Part shown: piece by piece, positions 58,645 to 64,000 of the stretch
Layout of the letters: the number at the start of each line of letters is the position of its first letter
Position numbering within the stretch: position 1 is the stretch's first letter
Assembly: GCA_029641185.1 (NCBI GenBank)
Contig: JAPWGK010000009.1
Span: forward strand, 632,501-696,500
Reading direction: 5' to 3'
From: Pseudofabraea citricarpa
Taxonomy: Eukaryota > Ascomycota > Leotiomycetes > Helotiales > Dermateaceae
DNA length: 64,000 nucleotides
Position numbers and translations under genes: made by a program
Notes under the pieces: generated by a model
Database searches by the model: none
The model's input: the letters and a program-made list of their open reading frames with translations, nothing else
What the model was told of the DNA's origin: nothing

Positions 58645-59694
58645 TCATTCTCTATTGTTGAAGTAGCCTCCTCTCCGAGCAGCCTCCGGTAGCTCAGTTG
58701 GCCGGTTGTTACCTTCGCCACTCGATTTCCACAGGAGCTGTGCCTGTTCACACCATCGAAAATGTTCCAAAAAGCCATCTTGCGCATATACCTTGTCGCG
58801 AGTCTCGAATGCCCATTTCTCGCCCCTGGAGCCGATGATGTCTTTTTCAAGAGCAAGTTGACACCCAGCACATGACATTCCGTGTTCGACTCTGCCGGTT
58901 CGTGTATCATAATAAGGAAGTGCGCACGACCCCATGAAGTTGAAGATTTGATTTCGTCCCGAGTTCGCTGGATGTGCTTGCGCTAGTGCATGCGGTTGCT
59001 GTCCGGAAACCAACATCGCCTGACGAACAGAAACAACCGTAATGCGGGATTTGCGCACGGATTCATTCATCGAATATATTCCAGGCAACGTCTTGAATGA
59101 CCTCACTTGGGCTAATTTGGCCTTAGTCAAGTGGAATTGCTTCCGGACAGCGGCAAGAGTTTGCACTTGGGTTTCCGGAGCCCTTTGGAGGCACGTAAAA
59201 CAGCATCGATTCCAGGTTAGGAGGGATATAAATCCGCCGAATTCGCCGCAAAGAGTACAAGCCTTGGTACAAAGTGCGTCATAAAAGTCGAACAGAGAAA
59301 CACAGATGGCAAGTCGTGTTCGTAACAAGGCGCAGAGAAGGTTCAATCCATGCAAGACCACCATCTGATATTGCTTGAGAGAGTCAACCGTCTGTCTCGA
59401 TCTGAGATTTATTTGTCGAAAGTTGAATACAGAATGCATGTCCAGACGTAACAATACATTATGCAAGAGCTCGAGGGGTAGCCGATCGAGCGAGCCAAGT
59501 CCCATATTAGAATTCCGCTGGAAGGGTGTCGCTATCGACGGACGAATACCGACGTGTTCGCGAGGCGAGAACCATATCACAGAGTAACAGTAGTCTTTGC
59601 GATGATAGGCGGCGGCTCGAACAACGGCATCAGTCTGTTCCTCGCGGAAACGGTATTCGGTGACGGAGCGATATCCAGGTATAATGGCAGCCAT
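58645..59694 (-). CDS. F-box protein
   Basis: A single exon from ATG 59694 encodes 349 residues. The F-box lies near residues 65-105: LGSLDRLPLELLHNVLLRLDMHSVFNFRQI. It should recruit Skp1 and so an SCF ubiquitin ligase. A cysteine-rich segment follows (CTLCGEFGGFISLLTWNRCCFTC, about 143-165), typical of a large fungal F-box group with a zinc-binding-like motif. Near the C-terminus GMSCAGC and FRWCEQAQ add further cysteines. The target protein is unknown. A later ATG (near 59505, MGLGSLDRLP) begins directly at the F-box and may be the true start, since the preceding 63 residues show no domain. Confidence 0.85.
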   Translation of the reverse strand: MAAIIPGYRSVTEYRFREEQTDAVVRAAAYHRKDYCYSVIWFSPREHVGIRPSIATPFQRNSNMGLGSLDRLPLELLHNVLLRLDMHSVFNFRQINLRSRQTVDSLKQYQMVVLHGLNLLCALLRTRLAICVSLFDFYDALCTKACTLCGEFGGFISLLTWNRCCFTCLQRAPETQVQTLAAVRKQFHLTKAKLAQVRSFKTLPGIYSMNESVRKSRITVVSVRQAMLVSGQQPHALAQAHPANSGRNQIFNFMGSCALPYYDTRTGRVEHGMSCAGCQLALEKDIIGSRGEKWAFETRDKVYAQDGFLEHFRWCEQAQLLWKSSGEGNNRPTELPEAARRGGYFNNRE

Positions 59695-60626
59695 TCTCAA
59701 CGTTTATGGGTACGCTTGAGTGAAAAAGGGTGCCCTCTAAGTACTGTAAGAGGAGGGGCAGAAATGAGTATGTGTAGTCGAGAGAAGGGGATGCTGCGGC
59801 GCGCAGCGGCGATGTTGGACAAAAGTAACGCGTGTTTCCGTGGCAGCTGTTAGGGGACAACAGGGTTTCCGGAGATTGTCGCGCTAAGCGATTTGAAGCA
59901 CGTGCACTGCGGGCAGAGTTTAGCGGGCGGTTAAAGCTATATAAAATAACAACAAACCCAGCCGAATTCAGCGGCCTAAACCGTAGTACTTAGTTATATA
60001 ATAATAATGATATTATTATTATTATTACTTAATCGCTTTTTATATATTTATCTTTATATAAAATTTATTTTTATAAAAGCTAAGTTTTACTTTTATTTTC
60101 TACAAGTCATAATATTATCTGAGTATTATTTTTTTCTTTTTATCTTAATAAAGATTTCAAAGATATATACGAATCCCTAGAACTTTTATATTTCATCATA
60201 TAAAATCTAGATCCTTAGATTTATTAAGAAAACGCCATAAAATATAAAAGCTGGTTCGAATATCTGAAGAATTTGAGAGTCGTACAATTTATAGTTACAA
60301 AAATAGATTAGCATTTTTATAGGTTGTAAGAATCACAGGCTTTATAGTCATTTAAGTATATAGTAACATGTTTGTATATTACAATAAAGTATGTAATATA
60401 TAGTTGTTAAGAATAGGTTTGCATGTTTGTATATTGTAGAAATTGCATACTGTACAGTTCCCAAACACAGGTTGATATACTATTATATTCTTTATACCTA
60501 GGTAGTTATTGCTTATTAGGAGTTCCAAATCGTATCAAGATATTTTACCTGTTCAATATGCGAGCCAAATTTGAACTTAGAGCAAAAGGTTTGGATAGCA
60601 AATAGTTATCACAAGGTCTTGTTTTC
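59695..60626. other. AT-rich, RIP-like non-coding region
   Basis: Between about 59.94 and 60.6 kb the DNA is very AT-rich, with ATAATAATAATGATATTATTA-type text near 60000 and many TA dinucleotides. It holds the more mutated copy of the dispersed repeat. No gene is present. Strong AT bias next to a repeat fits repeat-induced point mutation. Confidence 0.65.
60253..60402 (+). repeat. Dispersed repeat, copy B (AT-shifted)
   Basis: Aligns with 55369-55520. Where the copies differ, this one usually has T for C or A for G, as in GGTTCGCATGT versus GGTTCGAATAT and CGGTTGGCAC versus TAGATTAGCA. A partial further copy, containing GCATGTTTGTATATTGTAG, follows to about 60470. Confidence 0.75.
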
Positions 60627-61394
60627 TTATTTGCACCCTCTAGCTGTGACCCAGAGGCTCTCTGCATCTGTCAACACAGCATTGGTACCACTTACGATCT
60701 GTGACCTTGCCAACCATTTCCTACCTACCTTCCTAACCAACCAAGAACGTGCCAGGACATTGCTAGGCGTGGTAACAGGTATATTGTAGGTTGTGTTCAT
60801 CTTCACAGTGAAGTGAGTAACCCTTGGTCCTGGCTGACTTGCCCTATCATGGTGCAACAAGATAAGAAACCGTATCATCTCATCGAAAATAACACATTGT
60901 ACACCACCGTGTAAGATTGCTGGGTGAGAATCAAGCCCTCGGCCCAGTGCCATTAAACACTTGAGCTCGGGTGTCTGTGGTACTGTTGAGAATTCTTCTG
61001 GTGTACACACTCCACCCCAATCAGCCGAAGTCGAAGTCGAAGTTGAACTTGGTCCAGGAGTTCTGAAACTTCTGTATCGTAATGCTAGGACGTGTGGCAT
61101 CGTTATATCTGTGTTGATAGTCCTGGAAAAGAAGAAGTTCTCGCCACTCTTTTCATTGTGTCTAGAGAAGAATGGTATAGGTTCATATAGCGGATCTTCG
61201 ACTACTTGACGCGTCCATTTGATCGAGTTAAAATGCTTGAGTGAATCTTGAGGCGGCTCATGTTCCCTGATGAACTTTTGCAAGAAGTTGGATTGTTTCT
61301 CGGCTGTCCTGGATGGTGTTGTGCTTGTAAATAAGCGAGACCCCTTTATAGTCTGATTCCTTGTGAAGAAGGGATTGACAAAATAGCGAGGCAT
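60627..61394 (-). CDS. HotDog-fold thioesterase (PaaI/THEM4-like)
   Basis: A single exon encodes 255 residues. The HotDog core lies in the second half: LMALGRGLDSHPAILHGGVQ carries the HGG motif, followed by the helix CVIFDEMIRFLI with an acidic residue at the expected catalytic place. Strands THFTVKMNTTYNIPV and NVLARSWLVRKVGRKWLARSQI come next. The N-terminal 40 residues are basic and Ser/Thr-rich (RYFVNPFFTRNQTIKGSRLFTS) and could be a mitochondrial presequence. Family members hydrolyse acyl-CoA thioesters; the acyl group cannot be read from sequence. It is divergent from a broken amidohydrolase gene, 392 bp away. Confidence 0.85.
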   Translation of the reverse strand: MPRYFVNPFFTRNQTIKGSRLFTSTTPSRTAEKQSNFLQKFIREHEPPQDSLKHFNSIKWTRQVVEDPLYEPIPFFSRHNEKSGENFFFSRTINTDITMPHVLALRYRSFRTPGPSSTSTSTSADWGGVCTPEEFSTVPQTPELKCLMALGRGLDSHPAILHGGVQCVIFDEMIRFLILLHHDRASQPGPRVTHFTVKMNTTYNIPVTTPSNVLARSWLVRKVGRKWLARSQIVSGTNAVLTDAESLWVTARGCK

Positions 61395-61786
61395 ATTTCC
61401 AGTATTACGGAATGGAAAGTATATCTGTGGCGATAGAAGTTTAAATTGGTTGGAATGGTCTGATGTATTACTGCCTACCTAGCGAGATCATATTTGTTAT
61501 GTTTGTGTACGTGACATCCGAGGTACGAGGTATCGAATCAATATTGTCGGGCGCGTTACGATAGAATCAGGAGATCATTACATAAAACCTCTATACAGGA
61601 ATATGTATTGAATCCTATGGTATGGAAGTACTTAATGCGGGGTGCCTCAGAAGTCTCGACATGACTCGTAACCCCGCACTTCAGAAGCCGATGGCTTTCG
61701 TCTGCCAAGACTCACTGTTGTACAAAAAGTTAGCATCACCATCGAAACGACGAAGAGGAATGAGAAGGAAGAGAATGGCAGCTAAA
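61395..61786. other. Divergent intergenic region, thioesterase / amidohydrolase remnant
   Basis: 392 bp that would hold both promoters. A basic in-frame leader (KRRRGMRRKRMAA) runs into the amidohydrolase remnant from 61622, but it shows no homology to that family. No other feature was recognised. Confidence 0.5.
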
Positions 61787-62710
61787 ATGTTTCAATATCC
61801 TATTGTAGATGTCTAGGCAAATTTGCCTGGTGTAAGTCTCACTCCCCAAATCTTGGGCCCTTTAGCTAATTTCTATAATTCTAGCTAGGCAGTGCCATTC
61901 CAGAAGTTGCTCGGCTTTTTGATTATAGCCATGCAGATCTGAAGGTGGCTAATCAGAAGCGGTCTCTAGAGGAAGTGATCGCATTAATGAATGAAGCAGG
62001 GGTGTCACAAATCTGCCTCTCTGCCTGGAGTCGTCCTGGAAAGATGATCTTCTCTAATGAAGAAGTACACTCGAGCATATCCAAACCGAATCTTTGGCTT
62101 GGCTGCTGTAGATCTACATGACCCAGTAAGCGCAGTTAAAGAGCTAGAACAATTTGTAAAGGTTGAAGGATTTGTTGGCTTGAGAGTCGTTCCTTGGCTT
62201 TGGAACCTTCCCCCCTCAGACGCTCACTACTGGCCACTACTTGTGAAGTGTATCAAGCTCGACATTCCTTTCTTGACACAAGTTGGTCATGCAGCACCAG
62301 CTTGCCCGAGCGAGGTTGGTTGTCCTATTCCGTATATCGACACCATCGCCCTCAAGTTTCCCCATTTAAAGATGATCATGGGCCACATTGGATACCCGTG
62401 GGCTGCAGAGACGGTAGCGGTGGCTTGGAAGCATAAGAATGTGTATATCGATACCAGTGCATGGTCTCCGAGATATTATGCGCAAGAGTTTCTCACTTTT
62501 GCCAACACAACGGGAAAGAAGAAAGTTATGTTCGGAACGAAATTTCCACAACTAGGATGGAAGGCCTGCGTTGATGGGGTCAATGAGTACCCTTTTCAAG
62601 ATATGGGTGGTTTGAAGGAGCAAGTACGGAAAGATTTCATGGGTGGTAATGCAATCAGTGTTTTAAAATTGCCTGAGCTTGATCTGGAACAACTGAAAGC
62701 TAAATTGTAG
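61787..62710 (+). pseudogene. Degenerate amidohydrolase (ACMSD/amidohydrolase-2 type)
   Basis: Two exons (61787-61831 and 61885-62710) align with the family order, but three lesions are visible. The N-terminal metal motif (normally D-x-H-x-H) reads VDV, then a TAG stop at 61814-61816, then ANLPG. After LSAWSRPGKMIFSNEE the frame shifts near 62056-62066 before YTRAYPNRIFGLAAVDLHDP. The late catalytic Asp, expected in FGTDFP-like text, is Lys (FGTKFP). The conserved core otherwise remains, including MIMGHIGYPWAAETVAVAW and YIDTSAWSPRYY. From ATG 62057 a 217-residue fragment could still be translated, but it lacks the N-terminal metal ligands. Family members decarboxylate or hydrolyse aromatic or muconate acids. 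Sequencing error could explain one lesion, hardly all three. Confidence 0.75.
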
Positions 62711-63103
62711 AGAGGAAAGCATGCTATTTTGAGCGAGGAAGAAAAACAAGACTTTCATTTTTATATGCCAGACCCATGACGGACAGAGATAAATCAGCTA
62801 TCAGTATTTCAAAAATTAAAATTATGACAAAGGCAATACTGAAGCCCCAGCCTCCTTGTAAATCAGTTGGTGTAGCTTAGCCCGACCAATAAGCAATTAA
62901 TCCGCAAGTCATGTGAGGCACATATTAGCTTTTTATACCCCATCTTTATGTCGACCTCAGCTCTGATTGTCAACTAGGATAAATAGCCAATATATGGCCG
63001 TTATATTTGATTGTAGATTCAATTATGCAGAGCCTCTCATGAAGCTACATATCTTGATCTAAGACAAACTTTCATATCAATTGCGCAATCTTGCCTCGTT
63101 CAA
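62711..63103. other. Intergenic region
   Basis: 393 bp of AT-rich DNA between the amidohydrolase remnant and the Zn2Cys6 gene. No feature was recognised. Confidence 0.55.
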
Positions 63104-64000
63104 ATGAGTGGCCCAAGAAGTAAGATCACTGAGGCATGTGAGTTCTGTAGAAAAAGAAAGGTGTTTAAATCCTTCTATGTATTGTTTCTTTATTGATAAA
63201 ACTCAGGCCCGATGTAGCGGAGGCGTACCTTGCACTTTGTGCGAGAAGCAATCCATACAATGCGTTTTTGCTGCGAAGCCGAAGAAACGTGGACCTCGTA
63301 CCCAGTCAAAACCGCAGCTTTCTCCAAGTAATCTTGAATTAATTTCCCAGCGCGAAGAGTCGGCCAGTCCCTTTGAGAGCCAAAGCCCTTCGAGATCACC
63401 ACGTGCTGCAGATGCGGTAAATGCTCAAAATGACAAAGCTTTATCATGGGCAAAAGGGTTGGACGCATTATCAAGGGAAATTGGATTACCGTGGGCTGAG
63501 CCAATGCTTGCTTTACATTGAGTTTTTACTGATGAAATCGTTAGTGGTGTCGAATTATCAGTAGATCTTATTTGTCATCTGGTCCTATTATTTTGCAGCC
63601 ATATTAACACCCAACAGAGTCCCATCATTAAGCGTTCTTATTTGATGAAGGCCCTAGAAGATATGACATGTTCGTCTTTCCTAATTTTAGCTATTTGTAC
63701 AGCATCGGTAAAATATTCTCGTAACGCCTTTTTCATCAAGAATTCTCAGATCGATCTGGGTCATCACCTAGCTCTCATAGCTCGCCAAAAAATGCAAGAA
63801 ATTCCAACACGTGTAGGAATTATGCATAGAATCCAGAGCTTATGTATTCTTTCCAGTTTTGAATACTGTCGCGGAAACGGTGCACAGGCATGCCTGGATC
63901 TTAGTAAGATAAACATTCGAACTACTTCATGATGGAATTGATAATTTTTAGACGCTGCTCAGACACTGTCACAAACCTTTCGCTATACATATACGAATTC
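63104..64000 (+). pseudogene. Zn2Cys6 transcription factor with in-frame stop (partial, 3' end off window)
   Basis: Exon 1 (63104-63160) and exon 2 (from 63207, 46-nt intron) encode a Zn2Cys6 cluster: CEFCRKRK joined to ARCSGGVPCTLC, with the last Cys in QSIQC and a basic KPKKRGPR stretch. The frame stays open apart from a single TGA at 63519-63521 until a donor at 63904. A 48-nt intron (63904-63951) then leads to an exon running off the right edge. Downstream of the TGA, text such as LILAICTASVKYS and LALIARQKMQE fits the middle homology region of fungal regulators. So either one nonsense mutation truncates the factor to about 123 residues, or the TGA is a sequencing error. CGA to TGA would be a typical RIP or deamination change. 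With the neighbouring broken amidohydrolase it suggests a decaying small catabolic locus. Confidence 0.7.

Noticed and set aside
58688..58701. tRNA A-box-like string GGTAGCTCAGTTGG
   Set aside because: Lies inside the F-box coding sequence on the other strand, and no B-box or cloverleaf follows.

Overview
The window is nuclear DNA of a filamentous ascomycete (Pezizomycotina). Genes lie on both strands, most have short GT-AG introns of about 42-140 nt with CTAAC/CTGAC-like branch sites, and the proteins are fungal types: an SREBP, an assimilatory nitrite reductase, an NDT80-type regulator, Zn2Cys6 factors and an L-galactonate dehydratase. The gene set would suit a plant-associated Leotiomycete, but that is inference. 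No rRNA or tRNA gene, CRISPR array or intact transposon was found. Exon structures were built by eye from frame, splice-site and motif continuity; each complete model keeps frame from ATG to stop.

Layout. 1-2.3 kb: start of a multi-pass membrane protein with a long disordered tail, running off the left edge. 4.7-7.6 kb: SREBP-like bHLH factor with two membrane segments; its promoter carries three CACGTG boxes. 8.5-12.0 kb: nitrite reductase with FAD, BFD, siroheme/4Fe-4S and Rieske modules. 12.0-15.3 kb: non-coding stretch with a degenerate repeat in which conserved flanks surround hairpins of changing sequence. 15.3 kb: coactosin. 17.0-21.2 kb: an MFS transporter and a GNAT-amidase fusion. 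22.4-26.3 kb: L-galactonate dehydratase and a membrane-anchored spermidine synthase-like protein. 27.7-29.3 kb: single-pass membrane protein.

30.5-44.2 kb is the functional centre: a GlcNAc (chitin-derived amino sugar) catabolic cluster. It holds GlcNAc-6-P deacetylase, a GH3 glycosidase fused to GNAT domains, an NDT80/RON1-type regulator, a hexokinase-like GlcNAc kinase and glucosamine-6-P deaminase. Together these would release, phosphorylate, deacetylate and deaminate GlcNAc to fructose-6-P under a local regulator. No GlcNAc transporter was recognised in the window. A C2H2 + Zn2Cys6 transcription factor in ten exons follows at 45.1-47.7 kb.

49.8-64 kb: a small membrane protein, an SRS2/UvrD-type DNA helicase, a stand-alone SRA-domain protein, a kinase-like protein, a 70-residue cysteine-rich protein, an F-box protein and a HotDog thioesterase, followed by an amidohydrolase and a Zn2Cys6 regulator that both carry disabling lesions. 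This right part also has AT-rich DNA and a diverged repeat pair whose differences look like RIP, so it appears to be the decaying, less constrained end of the window.
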